Positions 21,563 to 34,356 of a DNA stretch of 64,000 nucleotides are shown piece by piece (position 1 is the stretch's first letter; every line of letters starts with the position of its first letter). Position numbers and translations under genes: made by a program. Below the pieces are notes generated by a model. That model was given only the letters and a program-made list of their open reading frames with translations. It was not told the DNA's origin and ran no database searches. The DNA is from Coriaria nepalensis (Eukaryota > Streptophyta > Magnoliopsida > Cucurbitales > Coriariaceae): the NCBI GenBank assembly GCA_027186245.1, contig CP114488.1:11017501-11081500 (forward strand), read 5' to 3'.

Positions 21563-22777
21563 TGTATCTGTAATTCCAGGATCGCAGAGAGGGAGAGATT
21601 TACTAAAACCAGTATAACAGTGTTCAGAGGGTGAAAGCTAAAACCCTAGAGAGCGCGAGGCATTAACGGGAGCAAAAACCTTACAGGACGAGGAAGATGA
21701 AGTTAGCGGGTCGGCAGTTAGATATTTTGAAGAATAAAGCCCAAAATGAGGAAGTTTTGAATAATGGGCCTGGGATTCGTTGGCGGGGTAGCCCAGTACT
21801 TGCATAGTATGAGTACTGCGATTACGATGCGTCGTTTCTTTCTTATTTCTAGGCCAGAGACTACGACGTCTCAATGTACAGACTTGAATATTTAAATAAT
21901 CGTCCGACAGTCATGAATGATAAGCACTCACTTTTTCATTCCGCATTTGATTTCATTTGTTTCTATAAGTGGGTAGAAATTAATAAAATCAATTCAAATC
22001 ATCGTGGATAGATAGGCTGAAATCTGAAATAAGAAATAGAAAGAAGGTATTATTATCGCTTAGCGCTTGTGCTAAGGTACGAAGGCATTAAATTGAGCTA
22101 CGAGCCGGCTCGGATTCTCGTCAAAAGCTGCCATCCGCTCTCCGCTCTAACTGAACCTCTGCAAAGAAAATGAGGTCGGAAGAAGACATGTATTATTTCC
22201 TAGCCAAGATGTCGATCCAATTTCACTAATTCCCCTCCCCACACATCATTTAAACATGCTGATTCTGCTAAATATATTTTCCAATCATTATACCCATTTT
22301 TATATACATACATCTTACAGTACCCGATGAATCATTCATTCTAAATACTGAAGCACAGTGAAGAAAACCAGACATCCCAGAGAGTCAAAACCACATGATT
22401 AAGTTGTTCATGTCGCTCTTTCCAGAAACAGCATCAGAAATTCTGTTCGACTGTAAGTTAGAATGCAGTGCATTAAGAACATGTCCTGATTTACACTGAA
22501 AAAAGTAGAGAGAAATTTTAAAATAAATAAAAGAAAACAGTAAAACGCTTTCTATTACTAGTCCAGTCTCGGGTGAGTACAGATTTAAGTGTGTAATCAC
22601 ATTTTGAAGAAGCATTGACAATCACCGCCGGCGCCCTGTGGCTTCTGGGTTTGGAAAAAGGAGTCTGAATCGGACCTGCATCCAAGCTGTATCCTCACCA
22701 ATATTCGAACACTGAATTCATAATAAATTGAAGCTCTCATTTGATTTAGCCCTACATCCCATGCTCGGACACAGTTG
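21563..22777. other. DCAF13 promoter and RPN1 3' flank
   Basis: 21563-21900 holds the DCAF13 leader and promoter (AAACCCTAG at 21641-21649; GCCCA motifs near 21740-21795). From about 22300 upward it is RPN1 3' UTR or flank. No gene is supported. Confidence 0.5.
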
Positions 22778-25700
22778 CTAGTCTTCTCGGTAATCTGGGT
22801 TTTCCTTTAAGATGACAAAGCCTTCCAGGATAGGAGAGAGGGGTATATACCTGCAAAAGGTAGCTAGCTATTAGTAAGCAACTCATAAGTAGCACGAAGG
22901 CCAAAAAACAGCACTTTTTTTAGGGGATTGATTGTAAGTACTTCTCTGTGGCCAGTTCTGCCCTATCACCAGCGGCAAGAAGAACGGGAGTTGAGTGGGT
23001 CTGGAAACCGGTAATTGTCTTTGGCCGACCTGCCTGACCCACAACATCAACTGCCTGGCCTACTCGAACAGGTACAGAGAGAGGTTTGAGATTCTCATCC
23101 ACAGTTAACAACATTCTTGGCTGTTAAAAAGAATTAGTAGACGATCAGAAAGCTTTTCTTTTATAATGACGATAACTGGTCCTTAAATGAGAGGGACTGC
23201 TTGAGTAAAATGTACCTGCATTGCCAAAACGAGGAAGTAGAGAACATAGTGATATCTTCCCAAGATGATAGCTTTCATATCAAGACATGCATGCAACATG
23301 GTTACTATTCCAGCAAGCGCAGTGCTGCAGGGGAAAGAAAGGATCAATTGTTTAACTAAAATAAAACGGTGCTCCAATTGTATATGGAAGTTTAATAAAG
23401 CAAACGGAAGAGAAGTATTTGCATGTTGTAACATACGGTGATAACAAAAAGCGATCAGAATGATAAGGATTGAGAGTTAACAAGCCCTTTCCCAAGTGTA
23501 CAAGCCCTTGAGCAATTCGGACCTGCAAGATGAAAGGAAATTGATAATTTTTAACCAAACTCATAGCAAAAGGAAGAAAACTGAAAACATAAACCAAAAA
23601 GTGTCATTACACAGAACAGAAGGCTCGCGTCTTTGTAGTAATAGCTTGACAAGTTTCGAAGCATGCCAGCTATTCGAGCATTGTTGGTTCCCGCACCAAT
23701 CAAACCCAATGAGATCACTGCGGCCTGATGCATCCAAATTAATAACATTAATCTAAACCTGACCAGAACAAAAGTAAGAACAAGCACAAACTGTGCCCAA
23801 AAATTTACCATTGCTACTTCAGAATCTGTATCATGGCTAAGCCTGCTTAGTGTGTCCATGACATTGACCTGGTCATATACCCAATCGACAAATTCCAAAA
23901 TCAGTAACATCAATAGCAAAAAACAACATCAGCATCCAGAAACTGAATGATAAGAAGAGAAAAATGCTCAGGACATCAAGTAAAACGCTTGACGTAAAAC
24001 GGATAGACCAAAAGCAAAATGCTTGCTAAAATAAATAGACATAAAGTAAGAGCCCATTTGGGAGTGCTTAAAAAAACATGCTTATAAGCATTAAGTGACT
24101 CATCAGTAGAAATATGCTTAAAAGGTGCTTATAGATAAAAAGTAGAAAAAGGGCCTTTTTTTTTTAAGCATTAAGCAGTTTTTTGTGCAAACGCCCAAAA
24201 CTGCTTATTTTATAAAAATAAGCACTCCCAACCAGCATCTAAAATGTGACTGGAGACTGAGTGGTTAGACATCAAGCAAAATGCTACAAGTAGAAACGAA
24301 AACATGTTTGATTTAAGCACTAGCTGAAAAATAAAAAACCCAAGTCGAAGAAAGTTGATTGGGATTTTGGACCAAAAAAGATCGGATACCTTCGGGTTTG
24401 ATATGCAAAGGAGACCAAGAGCCAAGGGCACAGCTCGGCGAATGTTCTGCTCTCCATACTGCAGAAGATGCTCTAGTGAACGAATTGCCATTTCCTGTCC
24501 CAGTTCTTCAGCCATGGCAACCATTGCAATACCAAGCACGGCAGGTCCCTGGTGCGTATCTCCCTTCTCCAGATGTTGGGAACAATGACCAAGAAGATTT
24601 TGAACCTGGGAAACAAAAGTTGGTTCATGCTTTTGTATATAGTATAAATACTATAACCGACAGTTGACTCCCTTTGATACATTACCTTCAAGACATTCCC
24701 AGTTCCAGCATAGGCACATGAAAGTAGTGTCATATCACAATGTTTTCTAATTTTTTCATGAAAGGTCTTGGAAACTTCTGCTGTGGCTTCTACACTATCC
24801 TGTTAGACATATATTAGAGAATCAATCAGAATAATGTCATATAACCAAGTAATCCAATCTTTTTATGAGACATCTTGGAAACCCATCAATGCTTTCCTTT
24901 CCTACTGCGGCGCATATTTAGATACAAGAAGGTCATAACAGAGATAGGTAATTCACAAAAAAAATGCCAATATACCTGTTTCCCAAGATATAGAAGACCA
25001 AGGCCAAGAGGCAGGAATCGAGTGAGAGGATCCCCTAATTCTGCTTCACTTCGATCCATCAACGCAAAAATAATCGCCTGAGCAACGTCCTCATGGCAGG
25101 AACCCACATATATCAAGCCCAGGGCAATGGCAGTGAAAGCAACCACATCAAGTGTTGCTCTTGCATCATTGAGTATGGGAGACAATTTACGACGTAGCTG
25201 AAATCAAGTAGAATAATAAGAATAATAGCATTTGACGTGAAAGAAACAAAAAAGGAATCCCACAGGAAAGCCAGAATAAACTGAAAATTTACAAGATCTA
25301 ATATGTTACAATAATAAGATGTATTACCCCCTCATTTTGGGTACCAGCATATGCAAGTCCTAAGCCCATTATTGCACCAATTCGGATAGATGCATCCTCC
25401 TTGTCTATGTATTCCCCTAAAAGGGCCAGGGCCTGGGAAAAAATCAAAATAAGAGCATAGGACTGCATGCAATAAATTTCATTCAGCAAGACAAAGGATA
25501 AAGTGAACTCACAGGATCACAATCATTCTTGACACTGCTATTGACAATCCCAACACCAAGCAATGCCCCAGCAATGACATGGTTGTCATTGCTGTGGAAA
25601 TATTTGTCAATTTGGGCAAGCCCAGCATCTACATCCCACAGTAAGATCATACCCTGTTATGAGGAATAAGAGTAAGAACAATAATATAGATAGTATATAC

Positions 25701-28700
25701 AACACAGCAACTACACCAGGATAGGTGCATACCAAACTAGCCGCAGTGCTCGCCTTCCCATGTTCTTTATTTTTAAATAGCCAGTTTGCTGAAGAACCAC
25801 CACTTGAAGGGTCTGATGGAACTGTCATTAACTTATCCTGTAATAGCAACAATCTATGATCACAAATTTGACAGAAAACTCAATTACTACGCAGGTGAGA
25901 AAATTTTTTCACCTGACCAAATCCAGCATTTACAAATGCATTGACAAATGTAGCAGCAAGATTCTGTCTGGCTGAATCAACACTTGCACCAGCACTAGCC
26001 CGGCCATCTAAAAGGTGTGCCTTCAAAATTCCAAACAAAAATTTGGAAAGTGATTGAGTACGAAATAACTAAGAATTAACAACAATATCGAACAGACCAG
26101 TAATCAATCAATAACACCTTATAGATGTCCTCAGGAGATTTGGCCTCCATAACCTCAATATCACGAGCAAGGGTGAGATAACCTTCACTTAGTTTAGCAT
26201 TGTTGATAATTTCCTGTAATCCTTCCCTATCATCATCGTCCATGCACATCTCCTCATCAATCTCAAAATTGGTGCACTACATGAAGAGATACATACATCA
26301 GCAGAAATGTCAGGAAAGAGCTTATTAGCAATATCAAACAATTATAATACAGAAATCTTAGCTCCAACCACAAGAATGTAACACAATTATCTTTTATAGT
26401 AAAATACAAAACTTACGTTTCGAGCAAGGATGTAACAAAATTGCTTTTTCCGCAGCAGATCATCACAAGATTCAAAGATCTGCCTCACATACTGTAAAAT
26501 AATTTCAGATAGTTCAGAATCAATTATTTAATTGGTAGTACTTCACAAGAATTACAACTCAATACATTGAAATTTTATTTCTTGCTTGACCCCAATATAT
26601 GATCTACCACCCCGAGAGGACGCAAGAGTCAAGAAGTATTTAGTAGGTCATATTTTCATAATGAACGCACCTGCAAGTTATCAAGGAATAGTGCAATCTG
26701 AAGCGCATTTGTGTATTCTTCAAATTTAATATATATCATGTATGCAATATCCAAAGCCAACGTGTCGTCAGGTCCAGGAAGATACCTGTGACATTTTACC
26801 AATATGTCAATATCAAGGTGACAAAAAAGGAAAATAGATCAATTTATTCTTGAACTATATAATTCTGGTTTAAATTGACAAAGTTAAGAAACCTTGTAAT
26901 GCATTAAATGTCTTTTGCAGAAATGTAATAAAGGAAAAAGTATTCTAAAGATCACACATAGCATGGAATAAAAAAGTCTCTTTTTCTGAGATACTTAAAA
27001 AGGCAAGACGGCTTAATCATTTAGTTTGAGGAAAGAAGGATTAGCACCGTCTTCTCAAAAGTTATAATCTAAGATGGTCTAAATCACTTGAGAAGTGTAG
27101 ACTCTGCTCCAAATTAAGAGAGACAGAGAGAGGAGATAAATGACAAATTTAACTCGAGGGAAAAAAAAAAAAGGTGAAAGCAAATTTATAAATAGACAGA
27201 CCTTAGCAATTCGAAATGCCGAAAAACTTGGACTCAAACTGGGATAATTAGCACTTACTTGGCAGAACTGGTGAGGTAGAGGCAAGTTCTTTTGAAATTA
27301 GTACTGTCAACATGCTCCACTAATAGATCAAGGTCTTCAACCTATTAAGAAAACTTGTATCAAGGTCGGACAAGTAAATGATAAACTATAAAAGGAAGAG
27401 ACAAAAAAAAAAGCGAAGAGTAAGAAATTAAACTACATCATACCTCCATTAAAAGATCAACAGCTTCAGGTTCAGCATTATGCTGTGGAACAAGAACTGC
27501 TGATTAGATATAAGTATCAACAGAACTTCACAAGTTCCAGAGTGTATATAATTCTTGACGCCTTATTACAGTGTTCAACCATAAACTTGTTATTTACTCA
27601 TACCTTCATGTGAAAAGCAACAATTTGTTGTACAAGTTCCATTAGATCGTCAATCGGGGCCTCTTCCCCCTGCAAAGGGAAACAGTTGATAAAACTGCTT
27701 TATGATATTCAAATGAAAAAATCCCATAAATCATAAAAATTATAGGAGAATTGTCCATCGAAATCCCATAAATCAAAAAATTTACAATAAGATAATCCAA
27801 CAACGCCTACATTTATTCTGTAATTGTGGAGAGAGATGTTTGTGGTGCTCTATAAACCTGAACCAAGATATTCCAATGTGAAACTTAATATTCAAGCAGA
27901 ACTGGCATCTAACCTGTCGCTTGACGTACTCTTGAGCAATTTCTCCAGCTAAGTTCCTGGCATCAAACAAAACAAAAATAAGCTGAGAACAATATCCATT
28001 TACATATTTTCAGCCTTGGATCAAAGAGTAATAAAAATAGCACATGGTCATACAAAGTACCCCTGACTCACCTGACATACTCATGACCCCATGATCCAAT
28101 ATCGCCTTCTGAACCCAACAGTCTATATTTCAGGCTTTCCTGAATAATTTAGCAAGTGAAAATGATTAAAAACTACATGAAACTAAAATAATATAGAAAG
28201 TATATCAATGAGTGAATTGCACTCAGCAGTTATATTCACTTATATAACATTTTCAGGCATGAAGCTTGAACAAAGCCCATCAATCGATTGCCAAACAAAA
28301 ACTTGGCACAATGGTGGAAATTAAAAAACTTGTCCCTAAAAAAACCTAATTAGACATTTGCCAAGTATTGAAAGAGGTAGGCATACCCGTTCTCCCTCTG
28401 CAGACATCGTAAGCGCCAGAACCGACAGTATATCAGCTAAATATTTCTGCATTCAAAATAAGTAACTTAATAAAGCAACAGCCGAAGTAAGTACAGAGTA
28501 GTGTCCAGCCACACTGATTTTACCTTAATCTCCAAATCAGCCATAGTTTCATAATATGCTTTTAGAGTTCCATAGTGCGGACGAAGAAACTTCAGTGGCT
28601 TTGGAACTGAGGTCATGGAGCTTGTCGAAGTCCTAATTTCCTGCCTACAAAATAGGAATGTAATAGAAAGTGGGTTAAAAACCTCGTACTCAACGGGAGA

Positions 28701-29461
28701 TGTCTGATACGAGCAGATCTTTTAATCAAGTATGCCTATAAATTTACACTTAAAAGGATATATGTAAACTCATTATGTAACTAGATGAGATAAAACAACA
28801 TAAGCAGTATCTCAAAGTTAAGTGAAGCAGATGGAGGGAAAAATGGGCTAACCTCATACTCTCGAGAGCAACCTTCTGCAACCCAGGATCAGGATCCTGA
28901 ACCCTCTCCACATACAGCTCCAACTGTTGTTTCAGTGCCAAATCCTCCTCCGACTGCGAATCAATTAGCCCATATCAGATCATAAACAAGCTAATAAAGA
29001 ACTAACTGGAAGTTGTAACGTTGATATTTATGGATTACATACTAAGCTTCTTGATGTTAAGAAACTATTCCGCTTCTATACAATTATTCAAATTGCTCGT
29101 TCTCGTCAATTTATTTTGTTAACAAGCATCTGGATCCTAAACCATAGAACTCTCTCTCGTACAAACACAATGTAATCCAAAAACTGCACTTCTTAGTATA
29201 AGAGCACAAAAATAAAGAATCGTCCAGTTCTCAATTGTATTACCTTTTTATCCTGAGCTAACAACTCCCAAAGATTAACCTAAATAAAACTGAGGAAGAG
29301 GAAGAAGGAAACGGTAAAACGCCCATAAACATTACCAGATCTTCATTCTTCTTCTCATCCTTCTTCTTAGGGTCCTTAGAAGGGACCTTCAAGGTAGCCT
29401 CATCTCGTGGGGCAGTGCCACTGGCTCCACCTCCACTGGAACTGTTGGGGTCACGTGCCAT
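22778..29461 (-). CDS. RPN1: 26S proteasome regulatory subunit RPN1 (PSMD2 homologue)
   Basis: About 25 exons from ATG 29461 to stop 22778, roughly 890 aa; no frame break was seen in the blocks checked. The start [15 protein letters not shown] leads into a charged Lys/Glu stretch ([13 protein letters not shown]). Family blocks follow: [64 protein letters not shown], then the proteasome/cyclosome toroid repeats ([103 protein letters not shown]). The C-terminus is [21 protein letters not shown]...[19 protein letters not shown]1 is in the 19S base and docks ubiquitin receptors, ubiquitin and UBP6. The telo-box AAACCCTAG (29470-29478) lies just above the ATG. Confidence 0.95.
24050..24239. mobile_element. 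Tourist-like (PIF/Harbinger) MITE in an RPN1 intron
   Basis: A 190-base element flanked by TAA on both sides (24047-24049 and 24240-24242), the 3-base target duplication of this superfamily. The ends are inverted repeats: TTGGGAGTGCTTA near the left end and its exact reverse complement TAAGCACTCCCAA near the right; the outermost bases match less well. It has no coding capacity and further inverted AAGCA/TGCTT pieces inside. It sits between the exons encoding CISNPK and VNVMDTL. Confidence 0.7.
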
Positions 29462-30291
29462 GGAACCCGAAACCCTAGAATGAGAGATACAGATAGAAAG
29501 CGAAACGACCAGAAGATAAACACCGAAGGCTAGTGAGTAAAGAGACTAGCAAACGCCGTCGATTGCTCAGTTCGAGGGAGCAGATAAACTGAGCAAACAA
29601 ACTCTTCGTCTTTTCAAGAGATATACTGATTATCAAGCAGCCAGGAAGAAGACCTTTCCTCTCGAACAAGAAAACTCTCGCCAGCAAGCTACCTGCTACT
29701 CACTCTCACGGAGGTTTTTCACTTTCTCTGATGACTATTGGATCAGTTAATTGTTTTATTGGGCTTCATTACCCGCCAGCCCATTCATTCAGTAATGTTT
29801 TCCCTCGAGAAACCTTGTTGGGCCGCGTTGGTCTGGGCTGGGCTCCAGATTTTTCCATTCGTCGCAGTTTTCCTGTTTTTTTCTTTTTTTTTTTTTGGCC
29901 AAACCTTTTGCAGTTTTGCTGGTACACAAACATAATACATATCCTTTTTTGGGAAGAAAAATATATACATATATACATAATACGTATCTTAAAATGAGAT
30001 AATTCATGTTTTAGTTTTAGTTTTTATCTTTCCTTCATCAGGTACAACTCGAGAATAGTTAATAGAGGTAACAAAATTTGTATTCTCGCCAAACCATTCA
30101 CAAACTCGTCTGTTACATGTTAATACACATATAGAAGTATGCAGGCCTGATGAGGAAGAAGAGAAGCAGTACACATCCAAGATGTTAATGATCAGAAGAA
30201 ACTCTCATGGAGAACATCAATTATATAACTAATGTGACGACATGTCGGCAAATTTTTGCGATTCTGGTGTGAGAGGTGTGGATTAGAAGCA
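29462..30291. other. RPN1 leader/promoter and GLK 3' flank
   Basis: 29462-29700 is the RPN1 5' leader (telo-box at 29470). GGGCTT/GGGCTGGGCT motifs near 29760-29845 fit its promoter. A T run lies at 29885-29900. The part above about 30000 is GLK 3' flank. No further gene. Confidence 0.5.
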
Positions 30292-32296
30292 TTAATGTGC
30301 GGGGGAGAGTGGCGGTATGTTAGGAACTCCATGACGTTGTAGTTTTGCCATGACGCCGTCTTGAGAGGGAGGCTTTAGGCCGAGAGGCAGTGGCAGCCAT
30401 GGCTTTGATAAAACGTCTCCGAAAGCTGCATCGATGCTATCTTTTGACTGTACATGTAACAATCGAGAATTACATCTAATTACTAACTATATCAGCTTTT
30501 ATTAAATTTTGAGGAATTAGATATTTCATGTTAATTACTGCTTACGGGATGAATGTCAAGAGGAGGGTGCTGTGGAGCGCTGCCATTAATACCGGGATCT
30601 GCTTTGTACACGGCATGAAGAGGAGGCGCCGCTGGGACCACCGAGACTGGGGGAGGGAGAGTAATTTGTCTCTGAATTTGTACAATCAATTCATTACGAT
30701 TTTGTGATTAATTCAACTGATTTATCGATAAACCAAGTTCAATTAAGAAACACTTTGAAACAAGTCTAGCTAACAAGTACATAAAGTTAGATTACCGTTG
30801 TGGGAGCCAAGGCTTGTGGAAAGCATGGTGTTCCTAGAGTTGGTGCACTTGGAACCTATATTGTAGACCAAGAACACTCAATTATTAATGGATTTCTTAG
30901 TTCATTTATACATTGTATGGTGTATGACGTTTTCTCATTAACTTTTTTCTTTGGAAGTTTTTTCTGAATTATATATAATTATCATGACGTTTTCTCATTA
31001 ACTTGTTAGATTAGATAACTGTTCTTAGCTTACCAGGGTGTGGGGATGGTACCAGAATGAAGGGTTGGGCAATATCGGTCGAGCGCCGGCAACAGACACT
31101 GGCCGTGCAAGTGGTGGTGGAGGTGAATGAGGAAGGTGTCTAGGCCATGTCATGTGGACCAAGGATTGTTGATCAATAGGTGGATGACCCCAAACAGGTA
31201 AGCTCGATCTAACTAAGTGATACATAGGAGGTGATAGTGGTGCTATCGGTGGTGGTGGTAATACCGGCGGTGTCGTAGAAGGAAAACCCATGGCAAGGAA
31301 AAACCATGGATTCGTGCTGTGATCTGACGGTCTCTTTACAATGTTCCCTCCGTTAATAGTACCAACCGCCGGGCCATGATGCATTTGCCTTCTTTGATTC
31401 CAGCTTGCCGCCTCCACCTCCCGTGCCAGCAAATGTTTCCGATGCGACCGATATTTCTACACCCAAATCGAACAATTAAAAACTTTGTTTCTCTCACAAT
31501 TTATCGAAATTTTAGTTGAACTAATCTCTATATTTAACTAATTTAACTACCTGAAGGTGGCTAGCAATATTATGGCGAGTAAGACAATCGATTCCCATGA
31601 GCTCTAAGATCCTAGAAGGCACAGCCTTATCCTCACCTAGCTGCTCCACCGTCTGCACAAATCGCCTGTGCAGCTCTGGCGTCCAATCCACCTATACATG
31701 ATTAATTAATAAATTAATTATCATATGATAAGTTTTAATTAATCTAATGAGTGACTTAAATAGTTAATTACCTTCATTTTCCGCTTCCCTTGAGAATTCT
31801 TTGATTGTCCAGATGATGATTTTCGGCTTTTTTCGGCTTCTTTGGCAGAAGTGGTACTTCTGGTAAGATCATCATCTCTTCTGTTTATGATTTCTTGATC
31901 GCTAACTCCAGTACTACTTGAAGCCAACCCTGAGGCAGCAGAAAGCTGCTTTTGATCATCTCCCTCAATACAATCTGTCTTACTAAAGCTATTACCATCG
32001 TTGCCATCTTCTAGTTTGTTGATGATATATATCTGATCATCACGATGATCCGCTTCCTCTCGTCCAACGTCGGTAACAGATAACTCGGCGAGTATTTCCG
32101 GGCACTCCATCTCCAAATCAGGCAACAAATATCCATGGTCGATTCCGATGAAAAGAACATCGAAGTCAATGCTGTCAATAAAATTAGACCCGTCGCCAGC
32201 TCCCAAGTCGTCGTCCAGGATCGAAAACCTGTCCATCTCGCCGCCTTGGTTTTCATCTTTGATGTTCCTAACCAAAGGTGACACAGCTGCAAGCAT
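30292..32296 (-). CDS. GLK: GOLDEN2-LIKE (GLK) chloroplast-development transcription factor
   Basis: Six exons close in phase: 32296-31772, 31691-31551, 31456-31034, 30855-30796, 30671-30546, 30447-30292; 476 aa. The acidic N-terminus opens [11 protein letters not shown], with [10 protein letters not shown] and [13 protein letters not shown] conserved in GLKs. The GARP Myb-like DNA-binding domain starts at residue 176 ([19 protein letters not shown], then [20 protein letters not shown]), followed by the AREVEAA-type motif. A Pro-rich linker leads to the C-terminal GCT box (from residue 426: [40 protein letters not shown]). GLKs switch on photosynthesis and chlorophyll genes. Intact, with no broken motif; the long AT-rich upstream region could hold light and plastid-signal elements. 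Confidence 0.96.
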
Positions 32297-34356
32297 TAAT
32301 CCAAATTAAATATTATCAACTTCTACGTAATTTGTTTTTGCATGAAACGCTCGAGGAGTAGATGGAAGCCGGCGATCGGACAATCGATCCGGTGTTGGTA
32401 GGCCGGCGACTTGTATTATTTTTCCAGCCAGAGACAAAGAGAGAAGAGTCGGAAGACAACGATAATATGATAGTGGGAGTAGGGCAGAGCTATTTAATCT
32501 ATTAATTTAAATGGATTTAAAGAAAAATAATAATAAAAATTATAATAAAATGATTTTAATTAATAATCTCGTTAAAATTAAAAACTAATATTAACATATT
32601 TTATCAATAAATTATTATATATTTTTATAAAAATTATTTTGATTATATATATAATTAATCTATTAATTTATCATATACTAAAAAACATAAATTAGGAGTG
32701 ACAAACTAAAAGCAGACAGCGCCCGCCATACCTCCGCCCCTGTGGGAGTGGAGGAGGGATTAGATCTCAACCACAACTTGAGATTTTGTTCTTACGTTTT
32801 TCTGATTTCTTTTGTCACTTCTATATCTATCTTGCTATCTAGCTAGCTATACATAGAATTATTAGCAGATATACTTTTCACAATATATACTAAGTTTGTG
32901 GATGCTATTTTCTTTTGATTTTTTTTTTTTTTCTCGAGTTGAAAAGGGAAATGAAAATAAAATTAGTTTTACGGATTTGGATTTGGATTTGGATTCGGTT
33001 CAAATTATACCGATCCAAATTTAGCGACCACCATGAAAATTGCAAAACCTAGTTAGTGGATATATGTTTGACAAATTTGGTAGGTTCTAGATTTGACTGT
33101 TAACTTTGATCGATATATGCAGTGGTTGGTGGCCCGGTTGGTGGTGGCCTGATCATTTTTGTTCTTAGTCCTGCTGCTGGTCAATTCTGTAATTCAGGAT
33201 AGAGTACTACAGATCATATAAAGAATCAGAAACCGAGCACAATTTTTTAGCTACGTGAATTGAAAAAAACGTATATAGCCTGTAGCATGTACTGTAAAAA
33301 CCGGTGGGCCCACCCGTTTTTTGCAAAACCCATATAAGAAACCGGCCCATTTTTTGTTCTTATTCTTGATAGTGAAGGTAATACAGTATATGATTAAGCA
33401 TGTAAATATGTTATCTTTCATCTTTAAACATGATTGCATACATAATTACATGTTTTTTATGTAATTAATTTCTTTCTCTTTTCTTATGCGATAAATTATA
33501 ATTTACCGTGTCAATTACTTTATCTGTTAAGACTATAGTACTAATAACAAGACATGAAAGTCTTTATAGATACGTGTTACGATACATGTGTTACTAAATG
33601 AATTAGGTCCATCGAATTGCAATAATTGGTTACGATGATTCAAAGTGGACCCTACCACCGCCTGTAAGACCTTTCCAGGGTCCCCTCCCTGGCCCCACAT
33701 TTTTTCACTGCCTAGTTCTGGCTTTAAAATTCGATCCGGCCGACTTGTTTCTGCAAATATAACAATTTCATGGCGCTAATAATTCAAATAATTACATGTG
33801 ACCAGTGGCCAGTGGGGTTTACTTGTCTTTTTGAAGGGTTTAAGATGGTGACAAAACTGTCCCACACTGTGGCCTCAGAACCATATTCTTACGTACTTCG
33901 AAACTCGAAACTGGAAGATTTTTAACGGTTTACTCTGTAAAGAAAATATTTACCCTTTTTCTTGTCGTGTAACTTTTGGTGTAATTAATTTAGTAACAAT
34001 TTTGAGTTATAGTTCTCATAAGGGCTTTGGCCCAATCTGAAAACCCAAAGTTTCAATGCAAAAGGAAACAGCGAGCATAAAGCCCAGGACTGAAAATTAA
34101 AACTTGGCCCAGCCCATATCTCTTCTTCCGTACATCCGTCCGAAACGAAGCCTCATGTTCAATCTTAGCTACGAGTAGGACTCTCAGTTTGGCTGCCGCC
34201 TGCCGATAAATCCTGGACGACGAAGAGTCTGGATCACAGAGTTCATCCCGGCTACAACATACTTTATGAATTGACGATTTGTCTTGGAACAGATCTTCTC
34301 TGTCGTTTTTCGTTGAATTGATCAGGTTGTAGTTTACGGAATCTTCTAAATCTTCG
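32297..34356. other. 2-kb divergent intergenic region, GLK / CER16-like gene
   Basis: No gene is seen. 32500-32700 is very AT-rich. A short GGATTT run lies at about 32976-32996. A perfect 12-base palindrome GGTGGGCCCACC sits at 33303-33314. Near the right end several site II-type motifs (GGCCCA, AGCCCA; 34029-34120) fit a promoter for the gene at 34357. Confidence 0.5.
33303..33314. promoter_or_regulatory. TCP-type palindrome GGTGGGCCCACC
   Basis: A perfect palindrome containing GTGGGCCCAC, the consensus of class I TCP transcription factors; about 1 kb from both neighbouring start codons. Confidence 0.4.
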
